A stretch of 64,000 nucleotides of DNA from Oasisia sp. SBJ-2009 (taxonomy: Eukaryota > Annelida > Polychaeta > Sabellida > Siboglinidae), in the NCBI GenBank assembly GCA_964017155.1, contig OZ024856.1, positions 7,577,811 through 7,641,810 of the forward strand, written 5' to 3'. Shown here piece by piece: positions 1-14,100 of this stretch. Below the pieces are notes generated by a model. It saw only the letters and a program-made list of their open reading frames with translations. It was not told where the DNA came from and did not search any database. The translations under genes were made by a program, and so were the position numbers. Every line of letters begins with the position of its first letter. The stretch's first letter is position 1.

Positions 1-268
1 AATGTACCACTACTATTCGTGACTTTTGTGGATTCGCATGGTTCACAGGGCGAAGAGTCAAGTACAAGTGGGCGTGCTTCGATACGCGTACCTATTTTTT
101 CGGAAGTTACGTTAAACTCCCTTAAATGCGTTCGCACCAAAATAACGGTATTATCTCATCGGAAAACTACATCGTAGTTCCACTATAGTCAGATACTTTT
201 TTTTGATTTGCATAGGCCAGACAACGAGGAATAAAGTACAAGTGGTTGAATTTCGATAGTAATAGATA
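1..268 (+). repeat. Partial 516-bp unit (end of B plus C) at left window edge
   Basis: The window opens within subrepeat B, and subrepeat C follows from about 108. It carries private differences such as GGAAGTTACG in place of GGAAATTACG. It belongs to the diverged left flank. Confidence 0.9.
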
Positions 269-2329
269 GTGATTTTCGAAATTGCGATAAACACCCCAAA
301 TTGTGCTTGCGACAATATAAGGGTATTTTCTCTCCTGAAAAATACAACGTACACCTACAGTTCGTTATTTTTATGGATCGTCATCCGTCCCCGGAATAGA
401 AATCAACTACAACTTGTCGAGCTTTCAAACTGGTTCCTATATTTCGGAAATTACGCTAATCACCCTCAAAGTGCGCTTACGCCAATGCAAAGTTATATTC
501 ACATCTGAAACCTACAATGTACCACTACTCTTCGTGACATGTGTGGATTCGCATGATTCCCAGAACGAAGAGTCAAGTACAAGTGGGCGTGCTTCGATAC
601 TCTTTCCTATTTCTTCGGAAATTACTGTAAACTCGCTTAAATGCGTTCGCGCCAAAATAACGGTATTGTCTCATCGGAAAACTACAACGTAGTACCACTA
701 TAATTATATACTTTTTTTTTTGATTTGCATAGGCCAGACAACGAGGAATAAAGTGCAAGTGGTTGAATTTCGATACTAATAGATAGTGGCTTTGGAAATT
801 GCGATAAACACCCCAAAGTGCGCTTACGCCAATATAAGGGTATTTTCTCTTCTGAAAAATACAACGTACAAATACAGTTCGTTTGTTTTATGGATCGTCA
901 GCGGTTCCCGGACTAGAAATCAACTACAACTTGTCGAGCTTCCAAAAAGGTGCCTATATTTGGGGAATTACGCTAATCACCCTCAAAGTGCGCTTACGCC
1001 AATGCAAAGTTATTTTCACATCTGAAACCTACAATGAATCACTACTATTCGTGGCTTTTGTGGATTCGCATGGTTCCCAGGGCGAAGAGTCATGTACAAG
1101 TGGGCGTGCTTCGATACGCGTACCTATTTTTTCGGAAATTACGTTGAACTCCCTTAAATGCGTTCGCGCCAAATTAACGGTATTATCTCATCGGAAAACT
1201 ACATCGGAGTACGACTATATTAAGATACTTTTTTTAGATTTGTATAGTCCAGACAACGAGGAATAAAGTACACGGGTTGAATTTCGATACCAATAGATAG
1301 TGGTTTTCAAAATTACGATAAACACCCCAAAGTGCGCTTGCGCCAATATAAGGGTATTTTCTCTCCTGAAAAATACAATGTACAACTACAGTTCGTTAGT
1401 TTTATGGATCGTCATTGGTCCCCGAAATAGAAATCAACTACAACTTGTCGATCTTCCAAACTGGTGCCTATATTTCGGAAATTACGCTAATCACCCTCAA
1501 ACTGCGCTTACGCCAATGCAAAGTTATTTTCACATCTGAAACCTACAATGAATCACTACTATTCGTGACTTTTGTGGATTCGCATGGTTCCCAGAACGAA
1601 GAGTCAAGTACAAGTGGGCGTGCTTCGATACTCGTACCTATTTTTTCGGAAATTACGATAAACTTGCTTAAATGCGTTCGCGCCAAAATATCGGTATTAT
1701 CTTATCGGAAAACTACATCGTAGTACCACTATAATAAGATACTTTTTTGATTTGCATAGGCCAGACAAGGAGGAATAAAGTACAAGTGGTTGAATGTCGA
1801 TACTAATAGATAGTGATTTTCGAAATTACGTTAAACACACCAAAGTGCGCTTGCGTCAATATAAGGGTATTTTCTTTCCTGAAAAATACAATGTACAACT
1901 ACAGTTTGTTAGTTTTATGGATCGTCATCGGTTCCCGAACTAGAAATCGACTACAACTTGTCGAGTTTCCAAAATGGCGACTATATTTCGGAAATTACGC
2001 TAATCACCCTCAAAGTGCGCTTACGCCAATGCAAAGTTATTTTCACATCTGAAACCTACAATGTACCACTAATCTTCGTGACATGTGTGGATTCGCATGA
2101 TTCCCAGAACGAAGAGTCAAGTACAAGTGGGCGAGTCTCGATACTCGTACCTATTTTTTCGGAAATTACTGTAAACTCGCTTAAATGCGTTCGCGCCAAA
2201 ATAACGGTATTGTCTCATCGGAAAACTACAACGTAGTACCACTATAATTAGATACTTTTTTTTTGGATTTGCATAGGCCAGACAACAAGGAATAAAGTAC
2301 AAGTGGTTGAATTTCGATACTAATAGATA
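269..2329 (+). repeat. Diverged units of the left flank (4 units)
   Basis: Anchors are at 269, 786, 1300 and 1813 (spacings 517, 514, 513, 517). These units carry many substitutions not seen elsewhere in the window, for example GGTTTTCAAAATTACG at 1302, GAAATTACGTTAAACAC at 1822, ACAATGAATCACTAC near 1031 and 1549, and GTATATAATT-class changes in C. They do not match one another at any HOR period. This is how units near an array edge, or outside the homogenised core, usually look. Confidence 0.85.
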
Positions 2330-4910
2330 GTGGCTTTGGAAATTGCGAGAAACACCCCAAAATGAGCTTACGCCAATATAAGGGTATTTTCTCTTCTGAA
2401 AAATACAACGTACCAATACAGTTCGTTAGTTTTATGGATCGTCATCGGTTCCCGGACTAGAAATCAATTACAACTTGTCGAGCTTCCAAAATGGTGCCTA
2501 TATTTCGGAAATTACGCTAATCACCCTCAAACTGCGCTTACGCCAATGCAAAGTTATTTTCACATCTGAAACCTACAATGTACCACTACTATTCGTGACC
2601 TTTGTGGATTCGCGTGGTTCCCAGGGCGAAGAGTCATGTACAAGTGGTCGTGCTTCGATACGCGTACCTATTTTTTCGGAAATTACGTTAAACTCCCTTA
2701 AATGCGTTCGCGCCAAATTAACGGTATTATCTCATCGGAAAACTACATCGTAGTACGACTATAATAAGATACTTTTTTTGGATTTGTATAGTCCAGACAA
2801 CGAGGAATAAAGTGCACGGGGTTGAATTTCGATACTAATAGATAGTGATTTTCGAAATTTCGATAAACACCCCAAAGTGCGCTTGCGCCAATATAAGGGT
2901 ATTTTCTCTTCTGAAAAATACAACGTACAAATACAGTTCGTTAGCTTTATGGATCGTCATCGGTTCCCGAACTAGAAATCGACTACAACTTGTCGAGCTT
3001 CCAAAATGGTGCCTATATTTCGGAAATTACGCTAATCACCCTCAAAGTGCGCTTACGCCAATGCAAAGTTATTTTCACATCTGAAACCTACAATGTACCA
3101 CTAATCTTCGTGACATGTGTGGATTCGCATGATTCCCAGAACGAAGAGTCAAGTACAAGTGGGCGTGCTTCGATACTCGTACCTATTTTTTCGGAAATTA
3201 CTGTAAACTCGCTTAAATGCGTTCGCGCCAAAATAACGGTATTGTCTCATCGGAAAACTACAACGTAGTACCACTATAATTAGATATTTTTTTTTTTGGA
3301 TTTGCATAGGCCAGACAACAAGGAATAAAGTACAAGTGGTTGAATTTCGATACTAATAGATAGTGGCTTTGGAAATTGCGAGAAACACCCCAAAATGCGC
3401 TTACGCCAATATAAGGGTATTTTCTCTTCTGAAAAATACAACGTACCAATAAAGTTCGTTAGTTTTATGGATCGTCATCGGTTCCTGGACTAGAAACCAA
3501 TCACAACTTGTCGAGCTTCCAAAATGGTGCCTATATTTCGGAAATTACGCTAATCACCCTCAAAGTTCGCTTACGCCAATGCAAAGTTATTTTCACATCT
3601 GAAACCTACAATGTACCACTACTATTCGTGACATTTGTGGATTCGCATGGTTCCCAGGGCGAAGAGTCAAGTACAAGTGGTCCTGCTTCGATACGCGTAC
3701 CTATTTTTTTTTGAAATTACGTTAAACTCCCTTAAATGCGTTCGCGCCAAATTAACGGTATTATCTCATCGGAAAATTACATCGTAGTACGACTATAATA
3801 AGATACTTTTTTTGGATTTGTATAGTCCAGACAACGAGGAATAAAGTGCACGGGGTTGAATTTCGATACTAATAGATAGTGATTTTCGAAATTTCGATAA
3901 ACACCCCAAAGTGCGCTTGCGCCAATATAAGGGTATTTTCTCTTCTGAAAAATACAACGTACAAATACAGTTCGTTAGTTTTATGGATCGTCATCGGTTC
4001 CCGAACTAGAAATCGACTACAACTTGTCGAGCTTCCAAAATGGTGCCTATATTTCGGAAATTAAGCTAATCACCCTCAAAGTGCGCTTACGCCAATGCAA
4101 AGTTATTTTCACATCTGAAACCTACAATGTGCCACTAATCTTCGTGACATGTGTGGATTCGCATGATTCCCAGAACGAAGAGTCAAGTACAAGTGGGCGT
4201 GCTTCGATACTCGTACCTATTTTTTCCGAAATTACTGTAAACTCGCTTAAATGCGTTCGCGCCAAAACAACGGTATTGTCTCATCGGAAAACTACAACGT
4301 AGTACCACTATAATTAGATACTTTTTTTTTGGATTTGCACAGGGCAGACAACGAGGAATAAAGTAGAAGTGGTTGAATTTCGATACTAATAGATAGTGGC
4401 TTTGGAAATTGCGAGAAACACCCCAAAATGCGCTTACGCCAATATAAGGGTATTTTCTCTTCTGAAAAATACAACTTACCAATACAGTTCGTTAGTTTTA
4501 TGGATCGTCATCGGTTCCCGGACTAGAAATCAATTACAACTTGTCGAGCTTCCAAAATGTTGCCTATATTTCGGAAATTACGCTAATCACCCTCAAAGTT
4601 CGCTTACGCCAATGCAAAGTTATTTTCACATCTGAAACCTACAATGTACCACTACTATTCGTGACTTTTGTGGATTCGCGTGGTTCCCAGGGCGAAGAGT
4701 CATGTACAAGTGGTCGTGCTTCGATACGAGTACCTATTTTTTCGGAAATTACGTTAAACTCCCTTAAATGCGTTCGCGCCAAATTAACGGTATTATCTCA
4801 TCGGAAAACTACATCGTAGTACGACTATATTAAGAAACTTTTTTTGGATTTGTATAGTCCAGACAACGAGGAATAAAGTGCACGGGGTTGAATTTCGATA
4901 CTAATAGATA
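2330..4910 (+). repeat. Alternating G/P units (~1032-bp dimer)
   Basis: Anchors are at 2330 (G), 2845 (P), 3363 (G), 3879 (P) and 4396 (G). Like types recur at about 1032 bp. The unit at 3363 has AATAAAGTTCG instead of AATACAGTTCG, and the unit at 4396 has CAAAATGTTGCC. Both private variants recur at 15.8/18.4 kb and at 16.9/19.5 kb, so this block is the relative of the P P G part of the 14.7-21.9 kb HOR. Confidence 0.8.
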
Positions 4911-7900
4911 GTGATTTTTGAAATTTCGATAAACACCCCAAAGTGCGCATGCGCCAATATAAGGGTATTTTCTCTTCTGAAAAATACAACCTACACATAC
5001 AGTTCGTTTATTTTATGGATCGTCATCGGTTCCCGAACTAGAAATCGACTACAACTTGTCGAGCTTCCAAAATGGTGCCTATATTTCGGAAATTACGCTA
5101 ATCACCCTCAAAGTGCGCTTACGCCAATGCAAAGTTATTTTCACATCTGAAACCTACAATGTACCACTAATCTTCGTGACATGTGTGGATTCGCATGATT
5201 CCCAGAACGAAGAGTCAAGTACAAGTGGGTGTGCTTCGATACTCGTACCTATTTTTTCGGAAATTACTGTAAACTCGCTTAAATGCGTTCGCGCCAAAAT
5301 AACGGTATTGTCTCATCGGAAAACTACAACGTAGTACCACTATAATTATATACTTTTTTTTGGATTTGCATAGGCCAGACAACAAGGAATAAAGTACAAG
5401 TGGTTGAATTTCGATGCTAATAGATAGTGGCTTTGGAAATTGCGAGAAACACCCCAAAATGCGCTTACGCCAATATAAGGGTATTTTCTCTTCTGAAAAA
5501 TACAACGTACCAATACAGTTCGTTAGTTTTATGGATCGTCATCGGTTCCTGGACTAGAAATCAATTACAACTTGTCGAGCTTCCAAAATGGTGCCTATAT
5601 TTCGGAAATTACGCTAATCACCCTCAAAGTTCGCTTACGCCAATGCAAAGTTATTTTCACATCTGAAACCTACAATGTACCACTACTATTCGTGACATTT
5701 GTGGATTCGCATGGTTCCCAGGGCGAAGAGTCTAGTACAAATGGTCGTGCTTCGATACGCGTACCTATTTTTTCGGAAATTACGTTAAACTCCCTTCAAT
5801 GCGTTCGCGCCAAATTAACGGTATTATCTCATCGGAAAACTACATCGTAGTACGACTATATTAAGATACTTTTTTTGGATTTGTATAGTCCAGACAACGA
5901 GGAATAAAGTGCACGGGGTTGAATTTCGATACTAATAGATAGTGATTTTTGAAATTTCGATAAACACCCCAAAGTGCGCATGCGCCAATATAAGGGTATT
6001 TTCTCTTCTGAAAAATACAACCTACACATACAGTTCGTTTATTTTATGGATCGTCATCGGTTCCCGAACTAGAAATCGACTACAACTTGTCGAGCTTCCA
6101 AAATGGTGCCTATATTTCGGAAATTACGCTAATCACCCTCAAAGTGCGCTTACGTCAAAGCAAAGTTATTTTCACATCTGAAACCTACAATGTACCACTA
6201 ATCTTCGTGACATGTGTGGATTCGCATGATTCCCAGAACGAAGAGTCAAGTACAAGTGGGCGTGCTTCGATACTCGTACCTATTTTTTCGGAAATTACTG
6301 TAAACTCGCTTAAATGCGTTCGCGCCAAAATAACGGTATTGTCTCATCGGAAAACTACAACGTAGTACCACTATAATTATATACTTTTTTTTGGATTTGC
6401 ATAGGCCAGACAACAAGGAATAAAGTACAAGTGGTTGAATTTCGATACTAATAGATAGTGGCTTTGGAAATTGCGAGAAACACCCCAAAATGCGCTTACG
6501 CCAATATAAGGGTATTTTCTCTTCTGAAAAATACAACGTACAAATACAGTTCGTTAGTTTTATGGATCGTCATCGGTTCCCGGACTAGAAATCAACTACA
6601 ACTTGTCGAGCTTCCAAAATGGTGCCTATATTTCGGAAATTACGCTAATCACCCTCAAAGTGCGCTTACGCCAATGCAAAGTTATTTTCACATCTGAAAC
6701 CTACAATGTACCACTACTCTTCGTGACATGTGTGGATTCGCATGATTCCCAGAACGAAGAGTCAAGTACAAGTGGGCGTGCTTCGATACTCGTACCTATT
6801 TTTTCCGAAATTACTGTAAACTCGCTTAAATGCGTTCGCGTCAAAACAACGGTATTGTCTCATCGGAAAACTACAACGTAGTACCACTATAATTAGATAC
6901 TTTTTTTTGGATTTGCACAGGCCAGACAACGAGGAATAAAGTACAAGTGGTTGAATTTCGATACTAATAGATAGTGGCTTTGGAAATTGCGAGAAACACC
7001 CCAAAATGCGCTTACGCCAATATAAGGGTATTTTCTCTTCTGAAAAATACAACTTACCAATACAGTTCGTTAGTTTTATGGATCGTCATCGGTTCCCGGA
7101 CTAGAAATCAATTACAACTTGTCGAGCTTCCAAAATGGTGCCTATATTTCGGAAATTACGCTAATCACCCTCAAAGTGCGCTTACGCCAATGCAAAGTTA
7201 TTTTCACATCTGAAACCTACAATGTACCACTACTATTCGTGACATTTGTGGATTCGCATGGTTCCCAGGGCGAAGAGTCAAGTACAAGTGGTCCTGCTTC
7301 GATAAGCGTACCTATTTTTTCGGAAATTACGTTAAACTCCCTTAAATGCGTTCGCGCCAAATTAACGGTATTATCTCATCGGAAAACTACATCGTAGTAC
7401 GACTATATTAAGATACTTTTTTTGGATTTGTATAGTCCAGACAACGAGGAATAAAGTGCACGGGGTTGAATTTCGATACTAATAGATAGTGATTTTCGAA
7501 ATTTCGATAAACACCCCAAAGTGCGCTTGCGCCAATATAAGGGTATTTTCTCTTCTGAAAAATACAACGTACAAATACAGTTCGTTAGTTTTATGGATCG
7601 TCATCGGTTCCCGAACTAGAAATCGACTACAACTTGTCGAGCTTCCAAAATGGTGCCTATATTTCGGAAATTACGCTAATCACCCTCAAAGTGCGCTTAC
7701 GCCAAAGCAAAGTTATTTTCACATCTGAAACCTACAATGTACCACTAATCTTCGTGACATGTGTGGATTCGCATGATTCCCAGAACGAAGAGTCAAGTAC
7801 AAGTGGGCGTGCTTCGATACTCGTACCTATTTTTTCGGAAATTACTGTAAACTCGCTTAAATGCGTTCGCGCCAAAATAACGGTATTGTCTCATCGGAAA

Positions 7901-8521
7901 ACTACAACGTAGTACCACTATAATTATATACTTTTTTTTGGATTTGCATAGGCCAGACAACAAGGAATAAAGTACAAGTGGTTGAATTTCGATACTAATA
8001 GATAGTGGCTTTGGAAATTGCGAGAAACACCCCAAAATGCGCTTACGCCAATATAAGGGTATTTTCTCTTCTGAAAAATACAACGTACAAATACAGTTCG
8101 TTAGTTTTATGGATCGTCATCGGTTCCCGTACTAGAAATCGACTACAACTTGTCGAGCTTCCAAAATGGTGCCTATATTTCGGAAATTACGCTAATCACC
8201 CTCAAAGTGCGCTTACGCCAATGCAAAGTTATTTTCACATCTGAAACCTACAATGTACCACTACTCTTCGTGACATGTGTGGATTCGCATGATTCCCAGA
8301 ACGAAGAGTCAAGTACAAGTGGGCGTGCTTCGATACTCGTACCTATTTTTTCCGAAATTACTGTAAACTCGCTTAAATGCGTTCGCGCCAAAACAACGGT
8401 ATTGTCTCATCGGAAAACTACAACGTAGTACCACTATAATTAGATACTTTTTTTTTGGATTTGCACAGGCCAGACAACGAGGAATAAAGTGCACGGGGTT
8501 GAATTTCGATACTAATAGATA
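4911..8521 (+). repeat. 7-mer HOR, copy 1 (T G T G G P G, ~3611 bp)
   Basis: Anchors are at 4911, 5427, 5942, 6458, 6974, 7489 and 8005. The last four units (from 6458) match the units at 12651, 13167, 13682 and 14198 in order, including the GTCAAAACAACGG variant in the first of them. The third unit is T-type here but V-type at 12135, so one position of the 7-mer has been replaced. Confidence 0.8.
4943..4954. other. 12-bp alternating purine/pyrimidine tract of T-type units
   Basis: GTGCGCATGCGC alternates purine and pyrimidine throughout and contains the palindrome GCGCATGCGC, the composition that favours Z-DNA. It lies at the conserved box of A in T-type units, for example at 5974 and in the units at 11103, 14715, 45136 and 60086. 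The unit at 8522 has it broken (GCATGCTCC). Confidence 0.6.
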
Positions 8522-11102
8522 GTGATTTTTGAAATTTCGATAAACACCCCAAAGTGCGCATGCTCCAATATAAGGGTATTTTCTCTTCTGAAATATACAA
8601 CCTACACATACAGTTCGTTTATTTTATGGATCGTCATCGGTTACCGAACTAGAAATCGACTACAACTTGTCGAGCTTCCAAAATGGTGCCTATATTTCGG
8701 AAATTACGCTAATCACCCTCAAAGTGCGCTTACGCCAATGCAAAGTTATTTTCACATCTGAAACCTACAATGTACCACTAATCTTCGTGACATGTGTGGA
8801 TTCGCATGATTCCCAGAACGAAGAGTCAAGTACAAGTGGGCGTGCTTCGATACTCGTACCTATTTTTTCGGAAATTACTGTAAACTCGCTTAAATGCGTT
8901 CGCGCCAAAATAACGGTATTGTCTCATCGGAAAACTACAACGTAGTACCACTATAATTATATACTTTTTTTTTGGATTTGCATAGGCCAGACAACAAGGA
9001 ATAAAGTACAAGTGGTTGAATTTCGATGCTAATAGATAGTGGCTTTGGAAATTGCGAGAAACACCCCAAAATGCGCTTACGCCAATATAAGGGTATTTTC
9101 TCTTCTGAAAAATACAACGTACCAATACAGTTCGTTAGTTTTATGGATCGTCATCGGTTCCTGGACTAGAAATCAATTACAACTTGTCGAGCTTCCAAAA
9201 TGGTGCCTATATTTCGGAAATTACGCTAATCACCCTCAAAGTTCGCTTACGCCAATGCAAAGTTATTTTCACATCTGAAACCTACAATGTACCACTACTA
9301 TTCGTGACATTTGTGGATTCGCATGGTTCCCAGGGCGAAGAGTCAAGTACAAGTGGTCCTGCTTCGATAAGCGTACCTATTTTTTCGGAAATTGCGTTAA
9401 ACTCCCTTAAATGCGTTCGCGCCAAATTAAAGGTATTATCTCATCGGAAAACTACATCGTAGTACGACTATAATAAAATACTTTTTTTGGATTTGTATAG
9501 TCCAGACAACGAGGAATAAAGTACACGGGGTTGAATTTCGATACTAATAGATGGTGATTTTCGAAATTGCGATAAACACCCCAAAGTGCGCTTGCGCCAA
9601 TATAAGGGTATTTTCTCTTCTGAAAAATACAACGTACAAATACAGTTCGTTAGTTTTATGGATCGTCATCGGTTCCCGAACTAGAAATCGACAACAAGTT
9701 GTCGAGCTTCCAAAATGGTGCCTATATTTCGGAAATTACGCTAATCACCCTCAAAGTGCGCTTACGCCAAAGCAAAGTTATTTTCACATCTGAAACCTAC
9801 AATGTACCACTAATCTTCGTGACATGTGTGGATTCGCATGATTCCCAGAACGAAGAGTCAAGTACAAGTGGGCGTGCTTCGATACTCGTACCTATTTTTT
9901 CGGAAATTACTGTAAACTCGCTTAAATGCGTTCGCGCCAAAATAACGGTATTGTCTCATCGGAAAACTACAACGTAGTACCACTATAATTATATACTTTT
10001 TTTTGGATTTGCATAGGCCAGACAACAAGGAATAAAGTACAAGTGGTTGAATTTCGATACTAATAGATAGTGGCTTTGGAAATTGCGAGAAACACCCCAA
10101 AATGCGCTTACGCCAATATAAGGGTATTTTCTCTTCTGAAAAATACAACGTACAAATACAGTTCGTTAGTTTTATGGATCGTCATCGGTTCCCGGACTAG
10201 AAATCAACTACAACTTGTCGAGCTTCCAAAATGGTGCCTATATTTCGGAAATTACGCTAATCACCCTCAAAGTGCGCTTACGCCAATGCAAAGTTATTTT
10301 CACATCTGAAACCTACAATGTACCACTACTCTTCGTGACATGTGTGGATTCGCATGATTCCCAGAACGAAGAGTCAAGTACAAGTGGGCGTGCTTCGATA
10401 CTCGTACCTATTTTTTCCGAAATTACTGTAAACTCGCTTAAATGCGTTCGCGTCAAAACAACGGTATTGTCTCATCGGAAAACTACAACGTAGTACCACT
10501 ATAATTAGATACTTTTTTTTGGATTTGCACAGGCCAGACAACGAGGAATAAAGTACAAGTGGTTGAATTTCGATACTAATAGATAGTGGCTTTGGAAATT
10601 GCGAGAAACACCCCAAAATGCGCTTACGCCAATATAAGGGTATTTTCTCTTCTGAAAAATACAACTTACCAATACAGTTCGTTAGTTTTATGGATCGTCA
10701 TCGGTTCCCGGACTAGAAATCAATTACAACTTGTCGAGCTTCCAAAATGGTGCCTATATTTCGGAAATTACGCTAATCACCCTCAAAGTGCGCTTACGCC
10801 AATGCAAAGTTATTTTCACATCTGAAACCTACAATGTACCACTACTATTCGTGACATGTGTGGATTCGCATGGTTCCCAGGGCGAAGAGTCAAGTACAAG
10901 TGGTCCTGCTTCGATAAGCGTACCTATTTTTTCGGAAATTACTGTAAACTCGCTTAAATGCGTTCGCGCCAAAACAACGGTATTGTCTCATCGGAAAACT
11001 ACAACGTAGTACCACTATAATTAGATACTTTTTTTTTGGATTTGCACAGGCCAGACAACGAGGAATAAAGTGCACGGGGTTGAATTTCGATACTAATAGA
11101 TA
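8522..11102 (+). repeat. 5-mer HOR (T G V G G'), a 7-mer lacking two units
   Basis: Anchors are at 8522, 9039, 9554, 10070 and 10586. The first four units correspond to 11103, 11620, 12135 and 12651 at an offset of 2581 bp, with shared private variants such as GAAATTGCGTTAAACTCCC and AAAGGTATTATC in C of the second unit. The fifth unit is a hybrid (see 10586-11102) that jumps over the P and G units which follow at the equivalent place in the 7-mer. Confidence 0.8.
10586..11102 (+). repeat. Hybrid unit marking a two-unit deletion
   Basis: A and most of B match the units at 6974 and 13167 (GGTTCCCAGGGCG, GGTCCTGC, GATAAGCG). From about 10940 the C subrepeat reads GAAATTACTGTAAACTCGC and GCCAAAACAACGG, like the end of the units at 8005 and 14198. 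The next unit (11103) is the T-type that follows those. The switch lies in the identical stretch around 10930-10943. A small patch (GACATGTGTGG rather than GACATTTGTGG) upstream suggests gene conversion near the exchange. Confidence 0.8.
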
Positions 11103-14100
11103 GTGATTTTTGAAATTTCGATAAACACCCCAAAGTGCGCATGCGCCAATATAAGGGTATTTTCTCTTCTGAAAAATACAACCTACACATACAGTTCGTT
11201 TATTTTATGGATCGTCATCGGTTCCCGAACTAGAAATCGACTACAACTTGTCGAGCTTCCAAAATGGTGCCTATATTTCGGAAATTACGCTAATCACCCT
11301 CAAAGTGCGCTTACGCCAATGCAAAGTTATTTTCACATCTGAAACCTACAATGTACCACTAATCTTCGTGACATGTGTGGATTCGCATGATTCCCAGAAC
11401 GAAGAGTCAAGTACAAGTGGGCGTGCTTCGATACTCGTACCTATTTTTTCGGAAATTACTGTAAACTCGCTTAAATGCGTTCGCGCCAAAATAACGGTAT
11501 TGTCTCATCGGAAAACTACAACGTAGTACCACTATAATTATATACTTTTTTTTTGGATTTGCATAGGCCAGACAACAAGGAATAAAGTACAAGTGGTTGA
11601 ATTTCGATGCTAATAGATAGTGGCTTTGGAAATTGCAAGAAACACCCCAAAATGCGCTTACGCCAATATAAGGGTATTTTCTCTTCTGAAAAATACAACG
11701 TACCAATACAGTTCGTTAGTTTTATGGATCGTCATCGGTTCCTGGACTAGAAATCAATTACAACTTGTCGAGCTTCCAAAATGGTGCCTATATTTCGGAA
11801 ATTACGCTAATCACCCTCAAAGTTCGCTTACGCCAATGCAAAGTTATTTTCACATCTGAAACCTACAATGTACCACTACTATTCGTGACATTTGTGGATT
11901 CGCATGGTTCCCAGGGCGAAGAGTCAAGTACAAGTGGTCCTGCTTCGATAAGCGTACCTATTTTTTCGGAAATTGCGTTAAACTCCCTTAAATGCGTTCG
12001 CGCCAAATTAAAGGTATTATCTCATCGGAAAACTACATCGTAGTACGACTATAATAAAATACTTTTTTTGGATTTGTATAGTCCAGACAACGAGGAATAA
12101 AGTACACGGGGTTGAATTTCGATACTAATAGATGGTGATTTTCGAAATTGCGATAAACACCCCAAAGTGCGCTTGCGCCAATATAAGGGTATTTTCTCTT
12201 CTGAAAAATACAACGTACAAATACAGTTCGTTAGTTTTATGGATCGTCATCGGTTCCCGAACTAGAAATCGACAACAACTTGTCGAGCTTCCAAAATGGT
12301 GCCTATATTTCGGAAATTACGCTAATCACCCTCAAAGTGCGCTTACGCCAAAGCAAAGTTATTTTCACATCTGAAACCTACAATGTACCACTAATCTTCG
12401 TGACATGTGTGGATTCGCATGATTCCCAGAACGAAGAGTCAAGTACAAGTGGGCGTGCTTCGATACTCGTACCTATTTTTTCGGAAATTACTGTAAACTC
12501 GCTTAAATGCGTTCGCGCCAAAATAACGGTATTGTCTCATCGGAAAACTACAACGTAGTACCACTATAATTATATACTTTTTTTTGGATTTGCATAGGCC
12601 AGACAACAAGGAATAAAGTACAAGTGGTTGAATTTCGATACTAATAGATAGTGGCTTTGGAAATTGCGAGAAACACCCCAAAATGCGCTTACGCCAATAT
12701 AAGGGTATTTTCTCTTCTGAAAAATACAACGTACAAATACAGTTCGTTAGTTTTTTGGATCGTCATCGGTTCCCGGACTAGAAATCAACTACAACTTGTC
12801 GAGCTTCCAAAATGGTGCCTATATTTCGGAAATTACGCTAATCACCCTCAAAGTGCGCTTACGCCAATGCAAAGTTATTTTCACATCTGAAACCTACAAT
12901 GTACCACTACTCTTCGTGACATGTGTGGATTCGCATGATTCCCAGAACGAAGAGTCAAGTACAAGTGGGCGTGCTTCGATACTCGTACCTATTTTTTCCG
13001 AAATTACTGTAAACTCGCTTAAATGCGTTCGCGTCAAAACAACGGTATTGTCTCATCGGAAAACTACAACGTAGTACCACTATAATTAGATACTTTTTTT
13101 TGGATTTGCACAGGCCAGACAACGAGGAATAAAGTACAAGTGGTTGAATTTCGATACTAATAGATAGTGGCTTTGGAAATTGCGAGAAAAACCCCAAAAT
13201 GCGCTTACGCCAATATAAGGGTATTTTCTCTTCTGAAAAATACAACTTACCAATACAGTTCGTTAGTTTTATGGATCGTCATCGGTTCCCGGACTAGAAA
13301 TCAATTACAACTTGTCGAGCTTCCAAAATGGTGCCTATATTTCGGAAATTACGCTAATCACCCTCAAAGTGCGCTTACGCCAATGCAAAGTTATTTTCAC
13401 ATCTGAAACCTACAATGTACCACTACTATTCGTGACATTTGTGGATTCGCATGGTTCCCAGGGCGAAGAGTCAAGTACAAGTGGTCCTGCTTCGATAAGC
13501 GTACATATTTTTTCGGAAATTACGTTAAACTCCCTTAAATGCGTTCGCGCCAAATTAACGGTATTATCTCATCGGAAAACTACATCGTAGTACGACTATA
13601 TTAAGATACTTTTTTTGGATTTGTATAGTCCAGACAACGAGGAATAAAGTGCACGGGGTTGAATTTCGATACTAATAGATAGTGATTTTCGAAATTTCGA
13701 TAAACACCCCAAAGTGCGCTTGCGCCAATATAAGGGTATTTTCTCTTCTGAAAAATACAACGTACAAATACAGTTCGTTAGTTTTATGGATCGTCATCGG
13801 TTCCCGAACTAGAAATCGACTACAACTTGTCGAGCTTCCAAAATGGTGCCTATATTTCGGAAAAAACGCTAATCACCCTCAAAGTGCGCTTACGCCAAAG
13901 CAAAGTTATTTTCACATCTGAAACCTACAATGTACCACTAATCTTCGTGACATGTGTGGATTCGCATGATTCCCAGAACGAAGAGTCAAGTACAAGTGGG
14001 CGTGCTTCGATACTCGTACCTATTTTTTCGGAAATTACTGTAAACTCGCTTAAATGCGTTCGCGCCAAAATAACGGTATTGTCTCATCGGAAAACTACAA

